This document shows positions 36,939 through 44,662 of a stretch of DNA of 64,000 bases, in pieces. A model generated the notes under the pieces. It made no database searches, was not told the origin of the DNA, and saw only the letters and a program-made list of their open reading frames with translations. Source of the DNA: Thiorhodococcus minor (lineage in GTDB: Bacteria > Pseudomonadota > Gammaproteobacteria > Chromatiales > Chromatiaceae); the NCBI RefSeq assembly GCF_010820565.1, contig NZ_JAAIJQ010000019.1:1-64000 (forward strand). The letters run 5' to 3'. Position 1 is the first letter of the stretch. Each line of letters begins with the position of its first letter. The translations under genes and the position numbers were made by a program.

Positions 36939-37094
36939 CGTCCGTTCAGCTCTTGGTCTCTTGAAGCGAGATTGCCGATCGGCAGCCGCGCAGCCAGTCG
37001 AAGAAGGCGTTGCGACGGCGCTGCCTCGACAGGCATCGGGGCGAGGGATCCACCGCCATCGACGCCTCGGCCGCTGCCTCTCTACGACATGCCT

Positions 37095-37898
37095 TCAGTA
37101 AGGCGTCTCAGCCTCGGCGGGGAAGGCGCCACTGCGGACGGCTTCGACATAGCCACGCACCGCGGACTCGATGGACCCGCAGCTCCCCAGAAAGTCTCGA
37201 CTGAAGGAGGGCGCGCGCCCTGCGTTGAGACCGAGCATGTCGTAGAGGACCAGGACCTGACCATCGCAGCCAGGGCCTGCGCCAATCCCGATCACGGGAA
37301 TCGACAGCGTGCGACTGATCTCGGCCGCAAGGGCCGCCGGAACACACTCCAGCACCAGCAGACTAGCCCCAGCATCCTGCATGGCGATGGCGTCGCGGCG
37401 GATCGACTCCGCGGATGCCTGGTCGCGCCCTTGAAAACGATAGCCGCCAAGGCGGTTCACGGATTGCGGCAGGAGTCCCAGATGCGCGCACACGGGCACG
37501 CCTTGCTCGGTCAACCGGCGCACAATATCCAGCATCGGCGCGCCACCCTCGAGCTTGACGACTTGGGCACCGCCTTCTTGCATGAGGCGGGCCGCGCTGT
37601 TCAGGGCGCGCTCAGGGCTGGTATAGGAGAGAAAGGGCAGGTCCGCAACGACCAGTGCCCGCTCACGACCCCGCGTGACGGCGGCGGTATGATAGACCAT
37701 GTCATCCATGCCGACGGGCACCGTGGTTCGATGCCCCTGCAAGACCATGCCGAGCGAATCTCCAACCAGCATCAGATCGACGCCCACCGAATCGAGCAGG
37801 CGCGCGAAGCTCGCATCGTAGCAAGTCAGCGAAACAATGCGCTCTCCACGCCCCTTCATAGCAGCGAGGGTCGCGACGGATATGGGTGCAACAGACAT
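37095..37898 (-). CDS. panB: 3-methyl-2-oxobutanoate hydroxymethyltransferase
   Basis: 267-aa enzyme that transfers a hydroxymethyl group from 5,10-methylene-THF to 2-oxoisovalerate to give ketopantoate. Motifs are TCYDASFARLLD, VGDSLGMVLQGH (metal-binding Asp) and GIGAGPGCDGQVLV. GGAG lies 7 bases before the ATG. Its 5' region holds a five-unit 16-bp tandem repeat just upstream of that ribosome-binding site. Confidence 0.97.
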   Translation of the reverse strand: MSVAPISVATLAAMKGRGERIVSLTCYDASFARLLDSVGVDLMLVGDSLGMVLQGHRTTVPVGMDDMVYHTAAVTRGRERALVVADLPFLSYTSPERALNSAARLMQEGGAQVVKLEGGAPMLDIVRRLTEQGVPVCAHLGLLPQSVNRLGGYRFQGRDQASAESIRRDAIAMQDAGASLLVLECVPAALAAEISRTLSIPVIGIGAGPGCDGQVLVLYDMLGLNAGRAPSFSRDFLGSCGSIESAVRGYVEAVRSGAFPAEAETPY

Positions 37899-37914
37899 CG
37901 GAAGCTCCGATCAG

Positions 37915-37994
37915 GGAGTAAAGTTAGCTGGGAGTAAAACGAGCTGGGAGCAAGGCTTGCTGGCACCAAGGCTTGCTGGGAGAAAGTTAGCTCG
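37915..37994. repeat. 16-bp tandem repeat, five units
   Basis: Five imperfect head-to-tail 16-bp units at 37915-37930, 37931-37946, 37947-37962, 37963-37978 and 37979-37994. Examples on the plus strand are GGAGTAAAGTTAGCTG, GGAGTAAAACGAGCTG and GGAGCAAGGCTTGCTG. The array ends 17 bases upstream of the panB start and lies between pcnB and panB. Confidence 0.9.
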
Positions 37995-38096
37995 AAGATA
38001 GCGGTCGCCGCCAGGCCGCCGCGCCCTTTGCGACGCTAGCGGCAGCGCAAGGACGCGACAGACCGTCCCGATCGCCAGCAAGGGGCGAAAAGCGGC

Positions 38097-39452
38097 CTAG
38101 GAAGAGCCCGCGGACGGCTCGGCCGGCGCCTCACCCGAGGCTTGAGCGGACTTGCGCCGACGACGCGGACGGCGACGGCGACGACGCCCCGAATCGGTCA
38201 TGCTCGCACGCTCTTGACTGCTCGCGTCCTGGAACTTGGTCCACCACTCCGCCAGCTCAGGATCGACCTCGCCAGCCTCGGCCCGCAAGAGCAGGAAGTC
38301 GTAGGCGGCCCGAAACCTCGGGTGGGTGATCAGGCGATAGGGGCGCTTGCCTTCACGCTGCTCGAGACGCGACTGCAGCGACCAAATCTCCCGCATCGGC
38401 AGCCCGAAGCGTTTCGGAATCGCGACGATCGACTGCTGCCGAGAGGCAACTTCGCCGGACGCGAGCAGCATGGCCTCATGCGCCGAGCCCTCCTCCGCCA
38501 TCAGCTGCTCGAAGCGCTGACGCACCGGCTCCCACAACAAGACCGCGAACAGAAAAGCGGGCGTCACCGGCTTGGATGCCTGAATGCGCTTGTCCGTATT
38601 GGCGAGGCCACGACTGACGAAAGTAATGGGGAACGCCTGATCTTCCAGCGCGAGGCAGGCCTCTGTCGCCGGAAAGAGCTGACCGAAGAGCCCGTAGTGG
38701 CGCAGCTTCTCGAACACCTCCAGACCATAACCGGAATGGAAGAGCTTCAGCAGCTCGTCGAAGAGGCGGGCCGCCGCAATATCCTCTAGGAGCGGGCCGA
38801 GATCGAACAGCGGCTTCTCCGTCGCGGGCTCGACGGTAAAGCCCAGTTTGCAGGCGAAGCGCACCGCCCGCAGCATGCGCACCGGATCCTCGCGATAGCG
38901 CTGCTCGGGATCGCCGATCAGGCGAATGCGTCCGGCCTTGATGTCTTCGAGCCCGTTGACATAGTCGACCAGCGAGAAATCGGCGATGTCGTAGTAGAGC
39001 GCATTGATCGTGAAGTCTCGCCGCAGCGCGTCTTCCTCGATGGTGCCATAGGTGTTGTCGCGCACGATCATCCCATTCTCGAGGAGACGGTCGGCCGGCT
39101 CATCGTCCGCGCCGCTCCCCCGAAAGGTCGCCACCTCGACGATGTCGCGCCCGAAATGGACGTGCGCCAGCCTGAACCGCCGACCGATCAGCCGGCAGTT
39201 GCGAAAGACCTGACGCACCTGCTCCGGAGTGGCATCGGTTGCGACGTCGAAGTCCTTGGGCTCATGCCCGAGCAGCAGATCCCGCACGCCACCGCCGACC
39301 AGGTGAGCCTTGAAGCTCTCCTGGCGGAGGCGGTAGAGGACCTTCAGCGCATTCTCACTGATATTCGCCCGCGAAATATTGTGCTCCGGACGCGGAATGA
39401 TGACTGGGCTGGGCGTCTGCGCCTTGCCGGAAAGGGGGCCGGATTCCTGCAT
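38097..39452 (-). CDS. pcnB: poly(A) polymerase I
   Basis: 451-aa nucleotidyltransferase that polyadenylates RNA 3' ends and so promotes decay. The active site is LVGGGVRDLLLG followed by KDFDVATDATPEQV (GG and DxD motifs, about residues 50-75). The RNA-binding part has FTINALYYD and LRAVRFACKLG. The C-terminus is very arginine-rich (RRRRRRPRRRRK), as in other PcnB proteins. I chose ATG 39452; the frame stays open to 39551. The DxD plus the basic tail favour PcnB over a CCA-adding enzyme. The tRNA-Glu gene lies just upstream, on the other strand. Confidence 0.94.
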   Translation of the reverse strand: MQESGPLSGKAQTPSPVIIPRPEHNISRANISENALKVLYRLRQESFKAHLVGGGVRDLLLGHEPKDFDVATDATPEQVRQVFRNCRLIGRRFRLAHVHFGRDIVEVATFRGSGADDEPADRLLENGMIVRDNTYGTIEEDALRRDFTINALYYDIADFSLVDYVNGLEDIKAGRIRLIGDPEQRYREDPVRMLRAVRFACKLGFTVEPATEKPLFDLGPLLEDIAAARLFDELLKLFHSGYGLEVFEKLRHYGLFGQLFPATEACLALEDQAFPITFVSRGLANTDKRIQASKPVTPAFLFAVLLWEPVRQRFEQLMAEEGSAHEAMLLASGEVASRQQSIVAIPKRFGLPMREIWSLQSRLEQREGKRPYRLITHPRFRAAYDFLLLRAEAGEVDPELAEWWTKFQDASSQERASMTDSGRRRRRRPRRRRKSAQASGEAPAEPSAGSS

Positions 39453-39619
39453 GACCGTATTCGTTGGAGATTCCCTACAAGCTGAAGCGGCACCATGACC
39501 CGGCTCCGCGCGATCCCCCGCCCGCGAGCCCCTAGGACAGCCGACTGTCATTCGCCGGTCACGACCACTTGTGAAACAGAAATTGATGCGTATAATACGC
39601 GATTCTTGACGACATTACT

Positions 39620-39694
39620 GCTCTCTTCGTCTAGTGGTTAGGACGCTGGCCTCTCACGCCGGTAACAGGGGTTCGAATCCCCTAGAGAGCGCCA
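39620..39694 (+). tRNA. tRNA-Glu (anticodon CTC)
   Basis: A cloverleaf is visible: acceptor GCTCTCT pairs with AGAGAGC, the anticodon loop is CTCTCAC giving CTC, the T-loop is GTTCGAATCC, and CCA is encoded. A strong terminator follows 13 bases downstream. Confidence 0.95.
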
Positions 39695-39707
39695 AACCCT
39701 TGAATCG

Positions 39708-39740
39708 AGCGCTGTCACCCTCGCGGTGACGGCGCTTTTT
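39708..39740 (+). terminator. intrinsic terminator of tRNA-Glu
   Basis: Hairpin AGCGCTGTCACC/GGTGACGGCGCT (12 pairs with one G-U) with a 5-base loop, followed by a run of T. Confidence 0.9.
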
Positions 39741-40114
39741 CATGCCCGCCCGCATAGCCAATCATCGCCGAGGGGCGCGCTCACCGCCCGAAAAGGCGGC
39801 CTCGATCATCGCTTGGTCCAAGCGCTTGCTCGGCGGAAGCGGCGCCTGAAATGCGCGGCGCCCACTCAACCGACTGGGCGTTCCGATAATCAACACCGAG
39901 AAGGGCAGACCAGGCCCCGAGCACAGCCCACAACCGCCAGAAGACTAGGCGAGCAGAAACCCCAAACGCAGACGGCGCCGGCAGCCAATGGCTACCAGCG
40001 CCGCACTGAATCGGCATGCGTCACTCGAGACCTAGGCGATCACGGCTCCACAGCGACCCCAACGGGGAAGCGGATTCGATCCGGACACCTCAAGGCACGA
40101 GTGAGGCGAGCTGC
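39741..40114. other. non-coding stretch downstream of pucA
   Basis: I see no convincing gene here; open frames lack domains and ribosome-binding sites. On the minus strand it is the 3' flank of the puc operon and contains a 13-bp stem with a 3-base loop (39974-40002). Confidence 0.55.
39974..40002 (-). terminator. possible 3' hairpin of the puc transcript
   Basis: In the minus-strand RNA, GGCGCUGGUAGCC pairs with GGCUGCCGGCGCC over all 13 positions (two G-U pairs) around AUU, 113 bases after the pucA stop. There is no long U run, so it may stabilise the 3' end rather than terminate. Confidence 0.4.
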
Positions 40115-40264
40115 TTACTGCCAGCCCAGACCGACCGCGAACACGACAGCGTGGACCGCGATTGCCAGGACCAGCAGCGCGTAGAAGATCGGCATCAGCC
40201 AGGTCGCAGGATTGACGACGAGCCAGATTTTCCAATCGTCAGCTGGGTTGTTGGGCTTGCTCAT
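40115..40264 (-). CDS. pucA: light-harvesting LH2 alpha polypeptide
   Basis: 49-aa membrane antenna polypeptide. The N-terminal DDWKIWLVVNPATWLMP segment is typical of LH2 alpha chains, followed by one membrane helix with the bacteriochlorophyll-binding AxxxH motif (Ala34, His38). The chain ends soon after, at GLGWQ, so the periplasmic tail is short. GGACCTTCC on the plus strand corresponds to a GGA-rich ribosome-binding site before the ATG. It lies 24 bases after pucB in the usual beta-alpha order. LH2 rather than LH1 is preferred because of the pattern of both chains. Confidence 0.88.
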   Translation of the reverse strand: MSKPNNPADDWKIWLVVNPATWLMPIFYALLVLAIAVHAVVFAVGLGWQ

Positions 40265-40288
40265 GGGAAGGTCCTCTTTGTTGACCGT

Positions 40289-40429
40289 TTAGAACCAGGG
40301 ATTGGCGGCGATGACGAGCAGGTGGGCAAGGGCGGCCAGACCGACGAACGCGGTATAGGTCACCTTGAACTGCTCGTGAAACTCTTTCGCCTGCTGCTCT
40401 GTCAGCCCGGAAAGACTGGGTCCAGCCAT
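40289..40429 (-). CDS. pucB: light-harvesting LH2 beta polypeptide
   Basis: 46-aa antenna polypeptide. LSGLTEQQAKEFH is the conserved N-terminal region with His18. The membrane helix carries AxxxH (Ala32, His36), which binds bacteriochlorophyll, and the chain ends NPWF, close to the TPWL end of LH2 beta chains. The ATG at 40429 has AAGGAG 9 bases upstream and gives the usual length. An in-frame ATG at 40513 would add 28 mostly basic residues with only a weak ribosome-binding site. The operon promoter with PpsR-type sites lies at 40651-40694, leaving a leader of about 220 bases. Confidence 0.9.
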   Translation of the reverse strand: MAGPSLSGLTEQQAKEFHEQFKVTYTAFVGLAALAHLLVIAANPWF

Positions 40430-40736
40430 TGACTTGATCTCCTTGCTCGGGATACCGGTTTCGCGCCCCTTGCCTTTACCGCGACGGGACGCGGGGTTTT
40501 TCGCTTCAGCCATTAACGATGACTCAATTCAGGAACAAACAACTTCTGCGGCTCGCGCACGTACGCCGACATGACAGCCTCTGCCAACGACAAGGGCGGC
40601 GGGCCTGAGAAGAGCATCTCGACTCAGGAACCTGCTGAAGCGAGCCTGGCTGTCATCTTAACTTGACACCCGACGTTGTCAATATGAATTTACAAGCCAA
40701 GCCTTGAGCCAGGACAACAGGAGCCCGGTATCGGGA
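40430..40736 (-). promoter_or_regulatory. puc operon promoter and leader
   Basis: 307 bases between pucB and queE. It holds a sigma70-like promoter on the minus strand: TTGACA (40677-40682) and TAAGAT (40655-40660) with a 16-base spacer, overlapped by two PpsR/CrtJ-type sites. The leader of about 220 bases includes the in-frame 28-codon extension of pucB. Confidence 0.7.
40651..40694. promoter_or_regulatory. two PpsR/CrtJ-type sites (TGT-N12-ACA)
   Basis: TGTCATCTTAACTTGACA (40651-40668) and TGTCAATATGAATTTACA (40677-40694) both fit TGT-N12-ACA and are separated by exactly 8 bp. Cooperative CrtJ binding to such spaced pairs is known from Rhodobacter photosynthesis promoters. The sites cover the -10 and -35 elements. 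Confidence 0.8.
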
Positions 40737-41378
40737 TCAGGGAATCCCCAGCAGCTTGTGCAGCTGCAGACTCAGACGCCAGCGCGGATGCGCCTTGCAG
40801 TAGGCAAGGGCGGCCTCTGTGCTCGCCACCAGCTCAGCCCCATCCATCGGCTGCAGAAAGAAATGCCGGAACGCCAGCCCCTCGAGCGACTCGGGCGGGA
40901 GTGCGGGCTGCGGATAGACCAGCTTCAGCTCGTCGCCCGAGCGAATGACCAAGTCGCCCCCCGCCTTGGGACTCACACAGAGCCAGTCGATCCCAGCAGG
41001 CGGCTCACAGGTCCCGTTCGTCTCCACGGCAACCTCGCAGCCACGCGCGCGCAAGGCATCGACCAGTGCCGCGTCCAGCTGCAGCAGAGGCTCACCGCCG
41101 GTGCAGACGACATAGGGACGGACTGCCGCCGAGGCCTCGCACGGCCAAGTCGCCAGGATCTTGTCGGCCAAGGTCCGCGCATCGGCGTAGCGACCGCCGC
41201 CCTCGCCGTCCGTCCCGCGAAAATCGGTATCGCAGAACCGACACAGGGCCGCACTCCGGTCGGCCTCGCGACCCGACCAAAGATTGCAGCCCGCGAAGCG
41301 GCAGAAGACCGCCGGACGCCCCGCCTGGGCGCCCTCGCCCTGCAGGGTGTAGAAGATCTCCTTGACGAGGTAGCTCAT
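40737..41378 (-). CDS. queE: 7-carboxy-7-deazaguanine synthase
   Basis: 213-aa radical-SAM enzyme of queuosine precursor synthesis, converting 6-carboxytetrahydropterin to 7-carboxy-7-deazaguanine. [16 protein letters not shown] starts the protein. The cluster-binding cysteines lie in CNLW...LCRFCDTDF, an insertion-bearing version of the radical-SAM motif normal for QueE. CTGGEPLLQ follows. The ATG overlaps the queD stop by 4 bases, making it the last gene of queC-queD-queE. Confidence 0.95.
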   Translation of the reverse strand: MSYLVKEIFYTLQGEGAQAGRPAVFCRFAGCNLWSGREADRSAALCRFCDTDFRGTDGEGGGRYADARTLADKILATWPCEASAAVRPYVVCTGGEPLLQLDAALVDALRARGCEVAVETNGTCEPPAGIDWLCVSPKAGGDLVIRSGDELKLVYPQPALPPESLEGLAFRHFFLQPMDGAELVASTEAALAYCKAHPRWRLSLQLHKLLGIP

Positions 41379-42469
41379 GTGGGCAGCGCCGGCCCCAGCT
41401 CGCCCCAGCACAGAGAGGCACCACAGCCAGGCGTCTCGTGCAGGTCGATGCGGTCGAGCTGCGGCAGCTCGGCCGCGGCCGCCTCCCGCAGCCAGAGCAC
41501 GAGCGCACCCGGGTCTGCCGAGGACAGCTGCGGAAGTGCGTCGAGGCGATGGTGATCGAGCTGCAGGTAGATCGGCTTGAACAAGGCCTTGACGTCACCA
41601 TAGTCGACCGTCCAGCCGAAGACCTCATCTAGGGGCGCGGTCAGGTGCAGACGCAGCAGATAGCTGTGCCCGTGCAGCCGGCGCCGGCCATCACCCTCGG
41701 GGGCAGCCGCGAGCCGGAGGGCGCTCTCGAAACGCTGCTCCTTCCAGATGCGGTAGTGCTCGCCGTCATAGTGACAGCCAGCCGTCACCGTCTCGTAGAC
41801 GGTCACCCAGGAGAGCGACGGCAGCTCCGGCTTGATGCGCTGCCAGATCCAGCTCGCCAGCATCTCGCTGGTGGGATTCTCCAGACCTGGGATGTCATTG
41901 AGACAGCCATGGTGCAGCTCCGCCTGAAGGGGCGCCCAGACCGCGCCGAGCTGATCGAAGTCCACCCCCATGTCGCGCCCGGCCAGATCCTGATTGGCAT
42001 GCAGGATCACCTCGAAGCCGTGACCGTGCATCCGCCCGCACGGATGCCCCTCCGGCACCCTGGGAAGACGATGCGCGGCCTCGAAACGGAAGCGGCGCCA
42101 AACATGCACCTGCTCCGCGCCGTCCAGATCGGCACCCTGGTCGCGCGTGCTCTGGATGCCCAGGGACGCGATTCCGGGAGCGCCGAGCCGCTCGCGCAGC
42201 CAGCGCGCCAAGTTCTCGTCCGTCGGCACGGCCAGCACGGCATTGAGGTCGTTGTAATCCAAGGGCGCGACGCAGCGGCCGAGGGCTTCGCGGAGCTTAT
42301 CGCCTTCGCCGCCGCGAAAGTCCGCCCAGCCCGCGGGAAGCTCGGCGCGCACCCGGGCGAGAAAGCTGTGGCCGTGCAAACGCCGGCAGGCATGCCCCTC
42401 GGGCAAGATGGCAACCCGCCGCGCCGCCTCGAAGGGCGCGGCGGCGACATGGAAGAGCCTTTCCGTCAT
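41375..42469 (-). CDS. queD: 6-carboxytetrahydropterin synthase with three fused QueD/PTPS domains
   Basis: 364-aa protein made of three tandem PTPS-fold repeats (about residues 1-118, 122-240 and 241-364); typical QueD is 120-150 aa. Only the middle repeat has a full active site: zinc ligands His133, His148 and His150, catalytic Cys144, the HHGCLN segment, PTSE and Glu226. In the first repeat the first zinc His is Arg17 and the closing Glu is lost, although Cys28 and HGH remain. In the third the His is Leu251 and the Cys is Arg262, but HGH, DHH and the closing ET remain. PTPS proteins form trimers or hexamers, so the fusion could be a covalent pseudo-trimer. It overlaps both queC and queE by ATGA. 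Confidence 0.88.
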   Translation of the reverse strand: MTERLFHVAAAPFEAARRVAILPEGHACRRLHGHSFLARVRAELPAGWADFRGGEGDKLREALGRCVAPLDYNDLNAVLAVPTDENLARWLRERLGAPGIASLGIQSTRDQGADLDGAEQVHVWRRFRFEAAHRLPRVPEGHPCGRMHGHGFEVILHANQDLAGRDMGVDFDQLGAVWAPLQAELHHGCLNDIPGLENPTSEMLASWIWQRIKPELPSLSWVTVYETVTAGCHYDGEHYRIWKEQRFESALRLAAAPEGDGRRRLHGHSYLLRLHLTAPLDEVFGWTVDYGDVKALFKPIYLQLDHHRLDALPQLSSADPGALVLWLREAAAAELPQLDRIDLHETPGCGASLCWGELGPALPT

Positions 42470-43164
42470 GCCACCGCCCCGAAACGCGCCAGGAGCGGAT
42501 CCACAGCACCAGCCTCGGCGAAGCCCTTGGCACGCAGCAGACAGGAATCGCATCGACCGCAGGGACGACCATCCGCGCCCGGGTCATAGCAGCTGCTCGT
42601 CAGGCCATAGTCGACACCCAGTGCGAGCCCCTGGCGAATGATCTCCGCCTTGGTGAGCTGGATCAGCGGCGTATGGATCTTGAAGGACTGCCGCCCCTCG
42701 ACACCCGCGGCCGTGGCCAGGCTGGCCATCCGCTCGAAGGCGGCGATGTACTCCGGGCGACAGTCGGGATAGCCGGAGTAATCCAAGGCATTGACGCCGA
42801 TGAAGATATCTCCAGCCTCGAGCACCTCCGCCCAAGCGAGCGCAAAGGACAAGAAGACGGTATTCCTCGCGGGGACATAGGTAACTGGAATCCCCTCGGC
42901 CATGGCATCGGGATCCCGCCCCTTGGGCACCTCCAGGGCACTCGTCAGCGCCGAGCCTCCGAAGCGCCGCAGGTCGATCTCGGCGATCACGTGCTCGGCC
43001 ACGTCAATCGCCTCCGCCACACGCGCGGCCGCGTCCAGCTCCACCGCATGGCGCTGACCATAGCGGAAAGACAGCGCGAATGGCTTGAAGCCCTGGGATC
43101 TCGCGATCGCGAGCGTGGTCGTAGAGTCGAGGCCGCCGCTCAGAAGCACCACGGCAGGTTTCAT
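42466..43164 (-). CDS. queC: 7-cyano-7-deazaguanine synthase
   Basis: 232-aa ATP-dependent enzyme that turns 7-carboxy-7-deazaguanine into preQ0. The PP-loop is [12 protein letters not shown] at the start, and four zinc-binding cysteines are found near the C-terminus in SSCYDPG...[10 protein letters not shown]. Length is standard. First gene of the queC-queD-queE operon, with a 4-base overlap to queD. Confidence 0.97.
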   Translation of the reverse strand: MKPAVVLLSGGLDSTTTLAIARSQGFKPFALSFRYGQRHAVELDAAARVAEAIDVAEHVIAEIDLRRFGGSALTSALEVPKGRDPDAMAEGIPVTYVPARNTVFLSFALAWAEVLEAGDIFIGVNALDYSGYPDCRPEYIAAFERMASLATAAGVEGRQSFKIHTPLIQLTKAEIIRQGLALGVDYGLTSSCYDPGADGRPCGRCDSCLLRAKGFAEAGAVDPLLARFGAVA

Positions 43165-43271
43165 GTAATCTCCTCTTGCTCGGGTCCTGAGTGCTCGAGC
43201 GCCGGGTTGTCAAACGCACCCACCTTCGTGCAACACTGACCCGGAGTTATCAGTCGATCGGACTTTTCGCG

Positions 43272-43970
43272 ATGTCAGGAAATCGAATCAAACTTTGGGA
43301 TCTCCCCACCCGCCTCCACCACTGGCTGCTCGTCGTCTTCGTCGCCCTTGCCTTCGCGACTGGACTGACGGGGGGGAATTGGATGGTCTGGCACGGCAGG
43401 ATCGGACTCGCAATCCTTGGTCTGCTGGCCTTCAGACTCGTCTGGGGATTCGTCGGCTCGACCTATGCCCGCTTCGGCCAGTTCGTTCGCGGGCCCGGGA
43501 GCGTCCTGGACTATGTGCGGGGCCGCTGGCACGGCGTCGGCCACAACCCGCTCGGCGCATTCTCCGTGCTCGCCTTGCTGGCCCTTTTCCTCGCGCAGAG
43601 CCTGCTGGGACTGGTCGCCACCGATGACATTGCCTTCAAGGGGCCGCTCTATAGCATCCTGTCCATGGACACGGCCGACTGGGCCAGCCGGCTGCACCGC
43701 CAGATGATCTGGGTGCTCGGCGCACTGGTCGTCCTGCACATCTGCGCCACTCTCTTCTATACCTTCGTGCGCAAGGACAACATCATCCGCCCCATGGTCA
43801 CCGGCGACAAGACGGTCGAGGACGGGGGCGCGGCATCCGCCACTGGCGGCGGGATCATCGCCTTCCTCATCGCACTTGCCGTCGCGGCGGCAGTGGTGTG
43901 GATCGCCAATGGCGGCCTGCTTCCACCCCCTCCCCCTCCGCCGCCACCAGGAACCCTACCCAGCTGGTAG
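43272..43970 (+). CDS. cytochrome b561-type membrane cytochrome with polyproline tail
   Basis: 232-aa diheme cytochrome b of the b561/HydC-like family. It begins IKLWDLPTRLHHWLLV; candidate heme-ligand histidines are in RLHHW, MVWHGRIG, RLHRQMIW and VVLHICATL. Four core membrane helices are followed by a linker and an additional C-terminal helix (FLIALAVAAAVVWIA). After that comes a run of nine prolines and GTLPSW at the end. I chose the ATG at 43272 because the extension from an upstream start has no similarity. It is convergent with the cytochrome c' gene. Such a cytochrome could pass electrons between the quinone pool and cytochrome c'; this is inferred from position. Confidence 0.85.
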   Translation: MSGNRIKLWDLPTRLHHWLLVVFVALAFATGLTGGNWMVWHGRIGLAILGLLAFRLVWGFVGSTYARFGQFVRGPGSVLDYVRGRWHGVGHNPLGAFSVLALLALFLAQSLLGLVATDDIAFKGPLYSILSMDTADWASRLHRQMIWVLGALVVLHICATLFYTFVRKDNIIRPMVTGDKTVEDGGAASATGGGIIAFLIALAVAAAVVWIANGGLLPPPPPPPPPGTLPSW

Positions 43971-43986
43971 TCTCAGCCTCCTGAAA

Positions 43987-44020
43987 CGACAGGGGCCGCC
44001 CCTTGAGGCGGCCCCTGTCG
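43987..44020. terminator. shared terminator hairpin of the cytochrome genes
   Basis: Perfect 14-bp arms CGACAGGGGCCGCC/GGCGGCCCCTGTCG with a 6-base loop, between two convergent genes. On the minus strand it is followed by TTT. Confidence 0.8.
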
Positions 44021-44041
44021 CATCGAGCCAAGCCTTTTGGA

Positions 44042-44509
44042 TCAGTCGTCGGCGCGATACTTCTTGTGGCAGGCCTTGCAAGCCTGGCCGAGATCGCCGA
44101 AGGCGGTCTTCACCGCGCCCGCATCGCCACCAGCAGCTGCCTCGGCGAGATTATCGGCGGCCGTCTTGAAGTCGCCCGCCAGCTTGCCGACGTCCTGCAT
44201 GTTCTCGAAAAGCTCCGGCTTCACGCGGGTCTTGACGTCACCAACGTCTTTGTCCGTGCCCGGCCCATAGAGCGCACCCATGCCGGAGTTGGCGATCGCG
44301 GCAATCGCATTGGCCGCGGCCTTGACCTGATCGGCGTCATAGTCGCCCTGCAGGCTCGCTTTGATCTTGCCCATGTTCCAGCCCATGAAGGTGTAGCCGG
44401 CCTGACGGGTCTCGATCTGCTCCTCGGGGGACAAGGCGCCAGCGAGGGCGCTACCAGCGAGCGTGGCAGCCATGAGACCAACAGCAGTGGTGGCAAGGAA
44501 AGGTTTCAT
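44042..44509 (-). CDS. cycP: cytochrome c'
   Basis: 155-aa exported protein with a signal peptide (about 1-23, ending GSALA) and a mature four-helix cytochrome c' of ~130 residues. The heme is attached near the C-terminus by CKACH (Cys144, Cys147, His148), followed by KKY, the usual family ending. Cytochrome c' binds NO and CO at a five-coordinate heme and protects against nitric oxide; it is abundant in purple bacteria. Convergent with the b561 gene, as a possible redox partner. Confidence 0.96.
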   Translation of the reverse strand: MKPFLATTAVGLMAATLAGSALAGALSPEEQIETRQAGYTFMGWNMGKIKASLQGDYDADQVKAAANAIAAIANSGMGALYGPGTDKDVGDVKTRVKPELFENMQDVGKLAGDFKTAADNLAEAAAGGDAGAVKTAFGDLGQACKACHKKYRADD

Positions 44510-44662
44510 TCAGACAATCTCCGTTTTGATAGACAACCGAAAAAATGCTCCTTCTCGCAACGCGCCGGATCTTGGCCGCTGTCATGCGGCCCCTATTCGG
44601 GGCATTCGACGGCAGGCGAGCACTCCCGCCCGCAGCAGGACGCCTTGCGAGACAGCCCAGTC

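Noticed and set aside
37915-37994. Short CRISPR-like array
   Set aside because: The 16-bp units are contiguous, with no unique spacers between them, so it is a minisatellite.
38097-39452. CCA-adding enzyme instead of PcnB
   Set aside because: The arginine-rich C-terminal tail and the overall motif order fit PcnB, and no HD domain is present.
39726-40184. 152-codon open frame downstream of tRNA-Glu
   Set aside because: It begins at the tRNA terminator, lacks a ribosome-binding site and domain, and runs antisense into pucA.
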